Assembly: GCF_900184815.1 (NCBI RefSeq)
Contig: NZ_FXXQ01000009.1
Span: forward strand, 124,001-188,000
DNA from: Boseongicola aestuarii
Lineage (GTDB): Bacteria > Pseudomonadota > Alphaproteobacteria > Rhodobacterales > Rhodobacteraceae
Length of the DNA stretch: 64,000 bases
Reading direction: 5' to 3'
Positions 9,405-18,297 of this stretch are shown here, piece after piece. Within the stretch, counting starts at the first letter, position 1; each line of letters begins with the position of its first letter. Position numbers and translations under genes: made by a program. The notes under the pieces were generated by a model, which saw only the letters and a list, made by a program, of their open reading frames with translations, did no database searches and was not told where the DNA came from.

Positions 9405-9713
9405 ATGGCACAGTCCGACGAAGACAAAACTGAGGGTCGTCTGAACGGCGAACAGATTGAGCCGACAGGGGACGAGAACCTGTTCCTGCGACTGGTCTAT
9501 ATGATCATCATCGCGCTGATGATTTCCATCGCGCAAACGGTTCTTGGGTTCATGACCGTGGTGCAGTTCGTGATCATGCTGATCAATAACAAGGAGCCGA
9601 ATGAACGCATTGCCGAGTTCGGCACGGACTTGGGTATCTGGATCGCCAAGGCCGCGCGCTTTCAGACCGCTGCAAGTCAGGTAAAGCCCTGGCCCTGGAC
9701 AGAACTGGACTGA
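9405..9713 (+). CDS. DUF4389 membrane protein
   Basis: A 102-aa protein with a charged N-terminus and one long hydrophobic stretch, roughly residues 28-58 (LVYMIIIALMISIAQTVLGFMTVVQFVIML). It is followed by NNKEPNERIAEFGTDLGIWI, the conserved part of DUF4389. It probably spans the inner membrane once or as a hairpin; function unknown. The start at 9405 (MAQSDEDK) is chosen over the open frame to 9261, which would translate the repeat element. Confidence 0.8.
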   Translation: MAQSDEDKTEGRLNGEQIEPTGDENLFLRLVYMIIIALMISIAQTVLGFMTVVQFVIMLINNKEPNERIAEFGTDLGIWIAKAARFQTAASQVKPWPWTELD

Positions 9714-9775
9714 GGTTTGTCCGGCGTTGCGACGTCGCCGGTCTGAAGCTCCGGAACCGATGGCCGGAAACGTGA

Positions 9776-9960
9776 GGTACGAGATATCTGTGGCTTGATC
9801 TTGGGGCGTCCGGGCTGAAGGCGATTGTATTTGACGACGCGCACCAAGTCGTTGTGCAGGCGAGCGGACGCCCTTGGTTAGTGCGTCGGTTCGGGTTGGT
9901 TTACTTGGGGTGGAGCACGCGACGGACAAGGCGGCGCGGTTCTTGAGCACCTTTCCTTAG
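9776..9960 (+). pseudogene. Remnant of a xylulokinase (FGGY kinase) N-terminus
   Basis: The frame from 9776 reads YLWLDLGASGLKAIVFDD followed by AHQVVVQAS. This matches the first beta strands and phosphate-binding DLGTSGLKA loop of FGGY-family xylulokinases. After about 30 residues the similarity fades and the frame ends near 9960. No start codon in a sensible position and no rest of the gene are present, so it is a small fossil of a sugar kinase gene. It is the only recognisable content of the 340-bp gap before the beta-propeller gene. Confidence 0.55.
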
Positions 9961-10054
9961 TCATCTGTGCTTTGATGCATTTCAGCGAAAAATTGTGATA
10001 TGTGTGGAGCTTAGGCCGTCGGACAAACTGTCGGTGAGTGTAGGAGGCGTAACA

Positions 10055-11302
10055 TTGGGTGAGAAGTTTGGGCGTTCCGGGTACGACGCTGCCGCCTGGC
10101 TGGTCCGATTTGGTCTGGTCGTTGCCCTGACGGTTTTGCCCTTTGCGGTCGTGGCCGAAACAGAGGCGCGGTTGATCCACTTCACAGAAGACGGACGCCA
10201 GGGCGGCACGCCTTTGTTGCCCGGCTTTGCGATGCATTCCGTGTGGTCGGGCATGGGGCAAGCCGAGTTCGGCACGATTTTCATTGCGGTGTCCAACCAT
10301 GATGAAGTGCTTGGAAATGTCGCGATTTTTGCGCTTGATCCGGGGGCGGATCGAATGCGTTTCGTCAATGACATCAAATCTGTGTCCGAAGCCGCGGGCA
10401 ATTGGCTGGAGGGTGAGGGACAGTACAAGGTCCACACATTCCTTGAGCAAGCTTCGGACGGGCGGTTATATTTCGCGACTATGCCGGCGACCAAGCCTGC
10501 GGGACGTCGCGGCGCGCATCTCTATGCGCTTGATCCTGCGACCGAGCAGATTGAGGACGTCTCGTCGCAGTTGCCGTACACGGTAACGCGAGAGGGAAAG
10601 ATTGTCGGCGGTCGTGGTGTTTTACTGGAGGAGTTGGGGATCAAGGGGCTGGGAGCGCATGTCGAGTTTGAAGACATGCTTTATCTGATGGCACACGACA
10701 ACGGCGCGCTGTTGCGGCTTGATCTTAGGACGGGGAGCGTATTGGCCATCGGGCATTCGCCGCGGGTGTCTTATGCGTTTCACGTCGATGCGGAAGGGGA
10801 TGTGTATTACCTCGGGGGGACGCCGGGTGAGGCGCAGGCATTTCTTCATTTTGATGCGCAAACAGGAGAGACGACGCCTTTGGTGTCCGGGATTTCGGAA
10901 GACGAAGAGGTCGGGATGATCGTGGCGACGGCGAACCCGGATTTGATCCTTGTTTTACTGGCCAAGTCGAAAGAAGTCTTCCCGGTCCAGACTAAGTCGG
11001 AAAAGCGGTTGCGGGGCGGGACGTCTTGCGGAGAGAATTGGTGGCGGTTGTTCAATATGACGGTTTCACCGGACGGGAAGGACGTCTATTTCGTATCCAA
11101 CAACAACAGTCGCGCGGCAATCTGGCGGGCACCTGTGGGTGGCGGGAAATGCGTTGAGGTGTTGGATGCCGAGGGCCTGTTGGGGTCGCGAAATCTGGCA
11201 TTCGGGGGGCGAAATATCTGGGTGGGTGACCGCTTTTATACTCCTGTCTGGACGCATGAGGGCCCGAACGATCTGGCAATTTTGGAAGTGACGGTGGAGT
11301 AG
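10055..11302 (+). CDS. Exported beta-propeller-like protein, unknown function
   Basis: A 415-aa protein with a signal peptide (AAWLVRFGLVVALTVLPFAVVAE) and a mature part made of repeated blade-like units such as GNVAIFALDPGADRM, GAHLYALDPATEQI and GALLRLDLRTGSV. This suggests a six- or seven-bladed propeller in the periplasm. No catalytic motif is seen; two cysteines (TSCGENW, GGKCVEV) might pair. I chose the TTG at 10055 because AGGAGG stands at 10042-10047, exactly 7 bp upstream; the GTG at 9995 has no such site. It stands alone 60 bp before lepA. Confidence 0.7.
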   Translation: MGEKFGRSGYDAAAWLVRFGLVVALTVLPFAVVAETEARLIHFTEDGRQGGTPLLPGFAMHSVWSGMGQAEFGTIFIAVSNHDEVLGNVAIFALDPGADRMRFVNDIKSVSEAAGNWLEGEGQYKVHTFLEQASDGRLYFATMPATKPAGRRGAHLYALDPATEQIEDVSSQLPYTVTREGKIVGGRGVLLEELGIKGLGAHVEFEDMLYLMAHDNGALLRLDLRTGSVLAIGHSPRVSYAFHVDAEGDVYYLGGTPGEAQAFLHFDAQTGETTPLVSGISEDEEVGMIVATANPDLILVLLAKSKEVFPVQTKSEKRLRGGTSCGENWWRLFNMTVSPDGKDVYFVSNNNSRAAIWRAPVGGGKCVEVLDAEGLLGSRNLAFGGRNIWVGDRFYTPVWTHEGPNDLAILEVTVE

Positions 11303-11362
11303 GGTGCCCGCAGGCGATCGCGGCCACTTGCCAACCTCTCCAAACCCCTACATATCACCGGT

Positions 11363-13162
11363 ATGACCGATCTCGCACATATCCGGAACTTCTCGATCGT
11401 GGCGCATATTGACCACGGAAAATCCACTTTGGCGGATCGCCTGATCCAGCTGACGGGCACTGTTGCCGAGCGCGATATGAAAGCGCAGATGCTGGACAGC
11501 ATGGACATTGAGCGTGAGCGCGGGATCACGATCAAGGCCAACACCGTGCGCATCGAATATCCGGCAAAAGATGGGCAGACCTATATTCTGAACCTGATCG
11601 ACACGCCCGGACATGTGGACTTTGCCTATGAGGTTTCGCGGTCAATGCAGGCCGTTGAAGGGTCTTTGCTGGTTGTGGATGCGTCGCAGGGCGTCGAGGC
11701 GCAGACCTTGGCGAACGTGTATCAGGCGATTGATGCGGACCACGAGATCGTGCCGGTTCTGAACAAGATCGACCTGCCGGCAGCGGATGTTCAGCGGGTG
11801 TCGGAGCAGATCGAGGATGTGATCGGGATCGATGCTTCGGACGCGGTGCAGATTTCGGCCAAGACGGGGCTGGGTATTCCGGAAGTGCTTGAGGCGATCG
11901 TCGCGCGGTTGCCTGCGCCCAAGGGTGACCGGGATGCACCGTTGAAGGCGATGCTGGTGGACAGCTGGTATGATTCCTATCTGGGTGTCGTCGTGATGAT
12001 CCGGGTGATTGACGGGGTGATCCGCAAGGGTGACCAGGTCAAGATGATGCAGACTGGCGCGAAATACGGGATCGACAAGCTGGCCGTGCTGAAGCCGCAG
12101 ATGGTCGATATCAAAGAGCTTGGACCGGGCGAGATCGGTATTCTGACGGCCTCGATCAAGCAGGTGCGCGATACCAAGGTCGGCGATACGATCACTCATG
12201 AAAAGAAGCCTTGTGCCAAGCCCTTGCCTGGATTTGCGCCATCGGTTCCGGTGGTATTCTGCGGGCTGTTTCCGGTGGATTCGAACGACTTCGAAGACTT
12301 GCGCGATGCGATCGAGAAACTTGCGTTGAACGATGCGTCTTTCACCTATGAGATGGAAACTTCAGCCGCGCTGGGCTTTGGGTTTCGCTGCGGGTTCCTT
12401 GGGCTGTTGCATCTTGAGGTGATCCGGGACCGGATCGAGCGCGAGTATGACATTGATCTGATCACCACGGCACCGAGCGTTATTTATGACGTGTTCATGC
12501 GCGACGGCTCGAAGATCAAGCTGCACAACCCGGCGGATATGCCAGATATGAGCCTTGTGGATCACATCGAGGAGCCGCGCATCAAGGCGACCATTCTGGT
12601 GCCGGACGAGTATCTCGGGGATATCCTGAAGCTGTGTCAGGACCGGCGCGGGGTGCAGTTGGATCTGACCTATGCGGGCAGCCGGGCAATGGTGGTGTAT
12701 GACCTGCCGCTGAACGAGGTGGTGTTCGATTTTTATGACCGGCTGAAGTCGGTGACCAAGGGATATGCGTCTTTCGATTACCAGATGATCGGTTATGCGG
12801 CGGATGCTTTGGTAAAAATGTCCATCCTTGTGAACGACGAGCCTGTCGATGCGCTGTCGATGATGGTGCACCGCGATCGGGCCGAGACACGGGGGCGGGC
12901 GATGGTGGAAAAGCTGAAAGAGCTGATCCCGCGCCACATGTTCAAAATCCCGATCCAGGCGGCTATTGGCGGCCGCGTGATCGCGCGCGAGACCTTGTCA
13001 GCGATGCGCAAAGACGTGACAGCGAAGTGTTACGGCGGCGACGCGTCCCGGAAGCGCAAATTGCTGGATAAACAAAAGGCGGGTAAAAAGAAGATGCGCC
13101 AGTTCGGGAAGGTCGAGATCCCGCAGGAAGCGTTTATCAATGCGCTGAAGATGGATGGGTGA
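11363..13162 (+). CDS. lepA: Elongation factor 4 (LepA)
   Basis: A 599-aa translational GTPase that acts on the ribosome, affecting initiation and elongation under stress. GTP-binding motifs are in order: AHIDHGKST near residue 14, DTPGHVDF near 80, and NKIDLPAA near 131. Then come the domain II barrel and the EF-G-like domains. The C-terminal domain unique to LepA includes [20 protein letters not shown], near residue 555. Length matches the family (about 600 aa). The stop codon touches the next gene's GTG. Confidence 0.98.
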   Translation: MTDLAHIRNFSIVAHIDHGKSTLADRLIQLTGTVAERDMKAQMLDSMDIERERGITIKANTVRIEYPAKDGQTYILNLIDTPGHVDFAYEVSRSMQAVEGSLLVVDASQGVEAQTLANVYQAIDADHEIVPVLNKIDLPAADVQRVSEQIEDVIGIDASDAVQISAKTGLGIPEVLEAIVARLPAPKGDRDAPLKAMLVDSWYDSYLGVVVMIRVIDGVIRKGDQVKMMQTGAKYGIDKLAVLKPQMVDIKELGPGEIGILTASIKQVRDTKVGDTITHEKKPCAKPLPGFAPSVPVVFCGLFPVDSNDFEDLRDAIEKLALNDASFTYEMETSAALGFGFRCGFLGLLHLEVIRDRIEREYDIDLITTAPSVIYDVFMRDGSKIKLHNPADMPDMSLVDHIEEPRIKATILVPDEYLGDILKLCQDRRGVQLDLTYAGSRAMVVYDLPLNEVVFDFYDRLKSVTKGYASFDYQMIGYAADALVKMSILVNDEPVDALSMMVHRDRAETRGRAMVEKLKELIPRHMFKIPIQAAIGGRVIARETLSAMRKDVTAKCYGGDASRKRKLLDKQKAGKKKMRQFGKVEIPQEAFINALKMDG

Positions 13163-13969
13163 GTGCGAACCACAGGTTTCAATGAACTGACAAAGTGGTC
13201 GAACCTTGCGCGGCTTGCTTCCGGGAATTTGCCTAAGCTTACGATAGTTGCGCCTTTCGTCGCGTTCATAATCCTGCACAACGAACCTCTTCAGCCTGTT
13301 CTTGAACTTTCCGACAACCGACATTCGAATCCCGTTATTGATTATCTGGCACTTGCACGCTTCGATATTTTTTATCTCGGACTGATTATTATCGGGCTGG
13401 GGGTTGGGCTATTCTCTCTTTTCAGTCCGAAGCAGGTCACTGGTTATCGGAGCTATGATGCATTTCTTGAGGCAAAGCTGCGCTCGCAAAGTCCGAATTC
13501 AGTCATTGGAAGCCTCCGACTGTCTTTGGAGAAATTTCTGGCGGCATCTCGTGAGGAACCGGCCCTCGTCGATCCACATGGCCATAAAGCAAGCTTTCCG
13601 AGACGATTTAACGAGAGCATGGCGGCTTTGCTGGAGAATGCGCTTAGCCGCGAAGAGCTAAGCGAACATCAGCTTCTAAAGGACAATGACGAGCCAGCAA
13701 TTGATCGAATCTTGCAGATCATGCACCACCGAGAGCCGTCTCAGCGTAGTATTTGGAAGCACCTTTTCGCCGCGATGCCACAGAATGCGGTCGACATCTA
13801 CCGTATTGAATACCTTGTCGCGGACTACTCCAGACCCGCGATGCGGCTTTCAGTATTCTGCTTCTTGGGAATTGGCATCTGCGTGATGCTGGTGCCGACG
13901 ATTATCACGACCTTTCTTGTCATCGATGATTTGACGAATGCTGGCGCCGTTGCTGTGAGCACGCAATAA
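13163..13969 (+). CDS. Hypothetical membrane protein, 268 aa
   Basis: Begins at GTG directly after the lepA stop. There are hydrophobic segments near residues 27-40, 66-88 (FDIFYLGLIIIGLGVGLFSLF) and 228-250 (FCFLGIGICVMLVPTIITTFLV), with a polar domain of about 130 residues between the second and third. GC content is visibly lower than in lepA, suggesting later acquisition or weaker selection. I recognise no family. It may be translated by coupling to lepA. Confidence 0.6.
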   Translation: MRTTGFNELTKWSNLARLASGNLPKLTIVAPFVAFIILHNEPLQPVLELSDNRHSNPVIDYLALARFDIFYLGLIIIGLGVGLFSLFSPKQVTGYRSYDAFLEAKLRSQSPNSVIGSLRLSLEKFLAASREEPALVDPHGHKASFPRRFNESMAALLENALSREELSEHQLLKDNDEPAIDRILQIMHHREPSQRSIWKHLFAAMPQNAVDIYRIEYLVADYSRPAMRLSVFCFLGIGICVMLVPTIITTFLVIDDLTNAGAVAVSTQ

Positions 13970-14090
13970 CTCAACGCCGACAGGGGTTTTCTTCTCTTTT
14001 TGGTACCCTACGGTTGCAATACACCGCCAAACCCATGCCACAATTCCCTGTCATCTCCCTCGCTGCACGCAACCTAAAAGGGAAAAGCAC

Positions 14091-14222
14091 GTGGAAATTG
14101 TCTGGAGCCTCACGCCTCTTGGTTGGGCGGTCCTTATCCTTGGATACACCTGTGGTGTGATCCTAATGTACAAACTGATGGTCCGCACGATCCGCCGGAA
14201 CCGCGACAGCGCGGACGTCTGA
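14091..14222 (+). CDS. Small membrane protein, 43 aa
   Basis: A short frame from a GTG with AAAGGG upstream. It encodes WSLTPLGWAVLILGYTCGVI as one membrane helix, followed by a basic tail KLMVRTIRRNRDSADV. A positive-inside tail and clean length support a real gene. It precedes another small membrane protein gene by about 70 bp, and both may form one unit. Function unknown. Confidence 0.5.
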   Translation: MEIVWSLTPLGWAVLILGYTCGVILMYKLMVRTIRRNRDSADV

Positions 14223-14293
14223 GCGCGGTTTTTCTCGACAGGGGTGCGTAAAAGGCGCAGGCTTTCCTCATAATAATAGGGGAGCAATCAACC

Positions 14294-14647
14294 ATGTCAC
14301 CAGAACTACGCCAATCAATCGTGCATTCACGCACGACGAATTACATTTCCATAATGACGGCCACGATCCTCGTTTTTGCAATCATCGGGGGCGTTCTGCA
14401 TTTGGGCGACGGGGCCTATTCGGCGCCTTTGATGGTGCTGACGCTGACAGTGACAGTCTTCGGCGTGCTCGCTGGCGGGGTGGCGCTGGACGATCTGGCA
14501 AACCTCAAGAGCGACATGACGGACGAGATCCGCGCAACGGGCTATGGCAAAGGGATCGAGGCGCGCGACTTTGGCAAGCTCAAGATGATCTCAAGCACGC
14601 TGATCGGTCTGACCGGACTGGCGTCGGTTCTGGCGATCCTGCTTTAG
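14294..14647 (+). CDS. Small membrane protein, 117 aa
   Basis: Three probable membrane segments, near residues 18-36 (ISIMTATILVFAIIGGVLHL), 44-66 (PLMVLTLTVTVFGVLAGGVAL) and 97-117 at the C-terminus. A charged loop (DDLANLKSDMTDEIRATGYG) separates the second and third. An AGGGGAG ribosome-binding site precedes the ATG. I do not recognise a family. Confidence 0.65.
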   Translation: MSPELRQSIVHSRTTNYISIMTATILVFAIIGGVLHLGDGAYSAPLMVLTLTVTVFGVLAGGVALDDLANLKSDMTDEIRATGYGKGIEARDFGKLKMISSTLIGLTGLASVLAILL

Positions 14648-14651
14648 GCGG

Positions 14652-14792
14652 TCAGAACAGGTCGCGACCGCGGTCTTCGGAGGCCGAGTCGATGGCGACG
14701 GCGCCAACCGCGCCGATTGCGACCGGGACGCAGCCCGACAGGGCTGTGAGCGCGGCGATCAGGACTGCGAGGCGGGCGAGGGTCTTGGACAT
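14652..14792 (-). CDS. Small lipoprotein, 46 aa
   Basis: Starts MSKTLARLAVLIAALTALSG and has a lipobox LSGC at about residue 20, followed by a 26-residue mature part rich in Ala, Val and Gly and then acidic residues. An AGGAGA stands 8 bp before the ATG. It is convergent with the 117-aa membrane protein gene, with 4 bp between the stops. The size resembles entericidin-like or stress-induced lipoproteins, but no family is proven. Confidence 0.6.
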   Translation of the reverse strand: MSKTLARLAVLIAALTALSGCVPVAIGAVGAVAIDSASEDRGRDLF

Positions 14793-14921
14793 TGTGGTCT
14801 CCTTTGCCTGCCAGCTTGGCTGTGGTTTTGACGCGCGGCAAGGGGATTTCCGGGGTTCGTTGGGGTTGATGGGGCCAGGTTGGCGTGATTCAATCGCTGT
14901 GAGAACGGGTAGGAGACGGCT

Positions 14922-15827
14922 TTGCGGTTCTGGCAGATCGGTGGTGTGGCGTTACTGGGGCTTGGGCTTGGTCTGAGCGCGGCGGACGCGCGGGAGCGGC
15001 TTGGCTGGTCCCTGGCGATCTCGAATGATTCGATCGGCGAGTTTCTGGACCGGTGGCAGAGTTCTTCGGTGCAGTTCGGGACGTTTTACGGGCCGGAGTG
15101 GTCGGGGGTGGCACCGGAGCGGTTTGGCGAGATGCTGGAGTTCCGGTTTCGCACGGATATTCTGACACCGGCCAGTTTGGATGCGCCCGATCCCGATGAT
15201 CGCCGCCACGCCGGGGTTTTGGCGTTTGGCGTGCATACGTACGCGACGCCGGGGGCCTTGGAGGTGCAGGGCGGCGTCGATCTGGTGGTTGTTGGGCCGC
15301 AGACGGGTTTGCTGGGTTTGCAGCGGGAATCGCACAAGGTTTTGGGGTTCACGGTGCCCGAGCTGGAGGATTTCCAGATAGAGGATACGGCGCGGCTCGA
15401 TTTCAGTGGTGAGGTAGCGCGGGTCTGGGATTTCGGGGCGGCGCGGGTACGACCGTTTGTTGCGGCGCAGGTGGGGTCCGAGGATTTCGTGCGGGCTGGT
15501 TTTGATGTGACGTTTGGGGCTTTGGGGCGCGGGGATCAGATGGTTCGGTCGGTGACGACCGGGCATCGGGTGCCGGTGGGCCTTGGGACCGATGACGGGT
15601 TCAGCTTTGTTTTTGGAGCGGATGTGGCGCGCGTGGTGGACAGCATTTATCTGCCCGAAAACCTTGGATATGAGCTGACGCCTTTGCGCAAGCGTGTGCG
15701 GGCCGGGGTGCATTTTGGGGCTGATCCGTGGGATGTGTTTTACGGCATTGCCTGGCTTGGCGAGGAGTTTGAAGCGCAGCCTGAAGGGCAGCTTGTGGGG
15801 ACCTTCCAGATTGCGTGGCCATTCTGA
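14922..15827 (+). CDS. LpxR-like (DUF2219) outer-membrane protein
   Basis: A 301-aa protein with a signal peptide (GVALLGLGLGLSAADA) and a beta-barrel-like mature part. The opening SLAISNDSIGEFLDRWQSSS resembles the NDS...TDR...SSG start of LpxR lipid A 3'-O-deacylases. Later strands alternate aromatic and polar residues and the protein ends in Phe (FQIAWPF), as outer-membrane barrels do. Whether it deacylates lipid A is uncertain: the catalytic Asn-Asp-His set is only partly matched. The start is TTG at 14922 with AGGAGA just upstream. Confidence 0.65.
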   Translation: MRFWQIGGVALLGLGLGLSAADARERLGWSLAISNDSIGEFLDRWQSSSVQFGTFYGPEWSGVAPERFGEMLEFRFRTDILTPASLDAPDPDDRRHAGVLAFGVHTYATPGALEVQGGVDLVVVGPQTGLLGLQRESHKVLGFTVPELEDFQIEDTARLDFSGEVARVWDFGAARVRPFVAAQVGSEDFVRAGFDVTFGALGRGDQMVRSVTTGHRVPVGLGTDDGFSFVFGADVARVVDSIYLPENLGYELTPLRKRVRAGVHFGADPWDVFYGIAWLGEEFEAQPEGQLVGTFQIAWPF

Positions 15828-15850
15828 GCCAGCCCGTTATTTCTAGCATG

Positions 15851-15879
15851 TTGACAGGGGTGATGCCCCGGCCTATACG
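15851..15879 (+). promoter_or_regulatory. Sigma70-type promoter of rpsD
   Basis: A consensus TTGACA at 15851-15856 and TATACG at 15874-15879 with a 17-bp spacer. Transcription would start near 15887, giving a leader of about 130 nt before rpsD, with an AAGGAGAT ribosome-binding site just before the GTG start. No other gene lies between. Confidence 0.75.
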
Positions 15880-16015
15880 CCGGGCTTCATTGGTGTTGGT
15901 GGCCCTCGCAAGAGGATCCCTGTCAGGCCACGGCGGATCGCAAGAACAGCCCGAAGCCAGAGGACAACGCCCTTCATAGTTCCCGGATGGGGACGCTCTA
16001 AGAAGGAGATCAGCC

Positions 16016-16636
16016 GTGACCAAACGCACGTCTGCCAAGTACAAAATTGACCGCCGGATGGGTGAAAACATCTGGGGTCGTCCGAAATCCCCCGTCAACC
16101 GCCGCGAATACGGCCCCGGCCAGCACGGTCAGCGCCGCAAGGGCAAGTTGTCCGACTTTGGTCTGCAGCTGCGTGCCAAGCAGAAGCTGAAAGGTTACTA
16201 CGGCGACCTGACGGAAAAGCAGTTCAAGCGCATCTACGTCGAAGCTGCCCGTGTGAAGGGTGACACCGGCGAGAACCTGATCGGTCTTCTGGAGCGTCGT
16301 CTGGACGCTGTTGTTTACCGTGCCAAGTTCGTACCGACCGTTTTCGCAGCGCGCCAGTTCGTGAATCACGGCCACGTGACAGTGAACGGCAAGCGCGTCA
16401 ACATCCCGTCCTACCGCGTAAAAGAGGGTGACGTGATCGAAGTGCGTGAGCGTTCCAAGCAGATGGCTCTGGTTCTTGAAGCCGCTGGCCTGCCCGAGCG
16501 TGACGTTCCAGATTATCTGGAAGTCGATCACTCGAAGATGACTGCGTCCTTCGTGCGTACGCCTGGTCTGGGTGATGTGCCTTATCCGGTTCAGATGGAA
16601 CCAAACCTGGTTATCGAATATTACGCTCAGAACTAA
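16016..16636 (+). CDS. rpsD: 30S ribosomal protein S4
   Basis: A 206-aa primary rRNA-binding protein of the small subunit. The N-terminus opens [20 protein letters not shown] and the S4 RNA-binding domain ([32 protein letters not shown]) covers about residues 95-160. It starts with GTG after a strong AAGGAGAT. In enterobacteria S4 represses its own operon; here rpsD is alone, between its own promoter and a strong terminator. Confidence 0.98.
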   Translation: MTKRTSAKYKIDRRMGENIWGRPKSPVNRREYGPGQHGQRRKGKLSDFGLQLRAKQKLKGYYGDLTEKQFKRIYVEAARVKGDTGENLIGLLERRLDAVVYRAKFVPTVFAARQFVNHGHVTVNGKRVNIPSYRVKEGDVIEVRERSKQMALVLEAAGLPERDVPDYLEVDHSKMTASFVRTPGLGDVPYPVQMEPNLVIEYYAQN

Positions 16637-16661
16637 TCGTTCTTCTGAGTGCCGAGATTGG

Positions 16662-16692
16662 AAAGGCCGCCCCAACAGGGCGGCCTTTTTCG
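16662..16692 (+). terminator. Rho-independent terminator of rpsD
   Basis: A GC-rich 8-bp stem GGCCGCCC / GGGCGGCC extended by an A:T stretch, a 5-nt loop and a run of five T. It starts 26 bp after the rpsD stop. Confidence 0.9.
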
Positions 16693-16730
16693 TTTATTGG
16701 CTTGGTGGCGCTGGGTTGAGCGGAGCGCCA

Positions 16731-17957
16731 TTACTGCGGATAGTCGGCGAGAATCTTGTCGGCGATGATCTCGGCGGTCGCGGCGGAGAGTGTCCAGCCG
16801 AGGTGGCCGTGGCCAGTATTGTAGTAGACGCCGGGGCGTTTGCCGGGAGCGACGATGGGCACCATATTTGGCATCATCGGGCGCAGTCCGGCCCACGGGA
16901 CGGCGTGTTCGGTTTGAACGTCCGGGAAGACGTCTTCGACCCATTTCACAAGCGGTCTGACGCGGTCGTCTCGGATATCCCAGTTGTAGCCGTTGAATTC
17001 GGCTGTTCCGGCAACGCGGAAACGGTCTTTGCCGAGGCGGCTGGTCACGACTTTGGCTTCGTCATCGAGAAGGCTGACCCAAGGGGCAGCAGCCTGGCTT
17101 TCCTCGTCGTCGAGTTTCACGGTGATGGAATAGCCTTTTACGGGGTAGACGTTGATCCGGTCGCCGAGGATTTTGCCGAACTTGCGGCTGCCAACGCCGG
17201 CGCAGACGACGATGCCGTCAAAGGCCGCTTCGTGGCGGAGTTTCTTTGAGTCTTTCCATGCCACGACGTGGCCGCAATCCTTTTGGGTGATCTCGGTCAC
17301 ATCGGCGTTGAAGTGGAAGTTGACGCCCTTTTTGCGACAAGCTTCGGACAGGCCCCGGCTGTAGAGGTGGATATCACCGGTTGCGTCGGACGCCGTGTAA
17401 TAACCGCCGTAGAAGTCGCTTTTGATCGCAGGCTCCAGCTTTTTGATGTCTTCAGGCGTGACGGCTTCGCGGGTGAGGCCGCCTTCCGCCAAAAGCGCGT
17501 TCACTTCGGTGGCGTGGTCGTATTCTTTCTTGGTGTTGTAGATATGAAGTATGCCGCGCTCTTCGATATCGAAGGCAAAACCCTCTTTTGCAGCCGTCGT
17601 CCGCAGCAATTCGCGCGCGGCGATTGCAAGGCGCACAGTGTCGATGGTGTTCTGGCGATAGTGCGGGATGTTGGCGACGAATTCTGCCATCCATGAGTAT
17701 TTGTGCCAGCTTGGCTTTGGATTGACGAGGAGCGGAGCGCCGCGTTTGAACATCCATTTCATGCCCTTGAAGACGGTGGACCAGCGGTTCCAGACCTCGG
17801 CGTTCGACGCGGAAAGTTGGCCACCGTTCGCAAAGGAGGTATCCATCGCAGCGTAGCGGTTCTGGTCGAAGACGGTGACGTCAAATCCCCGGTTCATCAG
17901 GGAATAGGCCGTGGTTACACCGGTCACACCGGCGCCGATGACAGCAATTTTCTTCAT
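16731..17957 (-). CDS. dadA: FAD-dependent D-amino acid dehydrogenase
   Basis: A 408-aa flavoenzyme of the DadA family that oxidises D-amino acids, or possibly glycine, to 2-oxo acids and passes electrons to the respiratory chain. The FAD Rossmann motif is at the N-terminus (IAVIGAGVTGVTTAYSL, with the ribose-binding acidic residue in VTVFDQN). The C-terminal flavin-binding segment is YYNTGHGHLGWTLSAATA. The chosen ATG at 17957 gives MKKIAVIGAG; the frame is open five codons further. A tandem glycine riboswitch lies directly upstream, so the natural substrate is probably linked to glycine; that is inference. Confidence 0.88.
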   Translation of the reverse strand: MKKIAVIGAGVTGVTTAYSLMNRGFDVTVFDQNRYAAMDTSFANGGQLSASNAEVWNRWSTVFKGMKWMFKRGAPLLVNPKPSWHKYSWMAEFVANIPHYRQNTIDTVRLAIAARELLRTTAAKEGFAFDIEERGILHIYNTKKEYDHATEVNALLAEGGLTREAVTPEDIKKLEPAIKSDFYGGYYTASDATGDIHLYSRGLSEACRKKGVNFHFNADVTEITQKDCGHVVAWKDSKKLRHEAAFDGIVVCAGVGSRKFGKILGDRINVYPVKGYSITVKLDDEESQAAAPWVSLLDDEAKVVTSRLGKDRFRVAGTAEFNGYNWDIRDDRVRPLVKWVEDVFPDVQTEHAVPWAGLRPMMPNMVPIVAPGKRPGVYYNTGHGHLGWTLSAATAEIIADKILADYPQ

Positions 17958-18007
17958 AAGGGTTCCCCCCAAAACAGATTCAGATCAGATGCGGATATCC
18001 GCACCGG

Positions 18008-18184
18008 CGATCCCCTCTGTCCCTGAACCTGAGAGTTTACGCAAAAGAGGTCTTTTGCTTTCTCCGTCGGTGGACCTGATGTGTCAGGCCGCTTTCCAGA
18101 TTGTCAGTCCATAGTGCAGTTCATTTGCCTGAGAGTTTCCGGGGGGTTGCTCCTTCGGCGCCGGGATGAACCGATCTCTCCTGC
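18008..18184 (-). ncRNA. Tandem glycine riboswitch (gcvT-type) upstream of dadA
   Basis: Read on the minus strand, the leader has GGAGAGA at 18181-18175 and the aptamer core AACTCTCAGGCAAA at 18138-18124. A second GGAGAAAGC follows, then AACTCTCAGGTTCAGGG at 18037-18021 with ACAGAGGGG. Two such cores in series are the hallmark of the cooperative glycine riboswitch. It ends about 50 bp before the dadA ATG. In known cases glycine binding usually switches expression on. The boundaries are by eye. Confidence 0.9.
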
Positions 18185-18247
18185 ACAGACCTTCGCGACA
18201 TCGCTCCGATAGGAGCATTGTTGATTCGGAGCAAGCGATTTTATGTG

Positions 18248-18281
18248 CGGTCGACCCAGCCGCAGCGGGTCGACCGTTTTT
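18248..18281. terminator. Perfect hairpin between fadJ and the glycine riboswitch
   Basis: A 10-bp perfect stem CGGTCGACCC / GGGTCGACCG with a 9-nt loop, followed on the plus strand by five T. On the minus strand, where fadJ ends 17 bp upstream, no U-run follows. It may still end fadJ transcripts, or stop antisense transcription entering fadJ. Confidence 0.5.
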
Positions 18282-18297
18282 GCGTGGCTTTGTTGCC

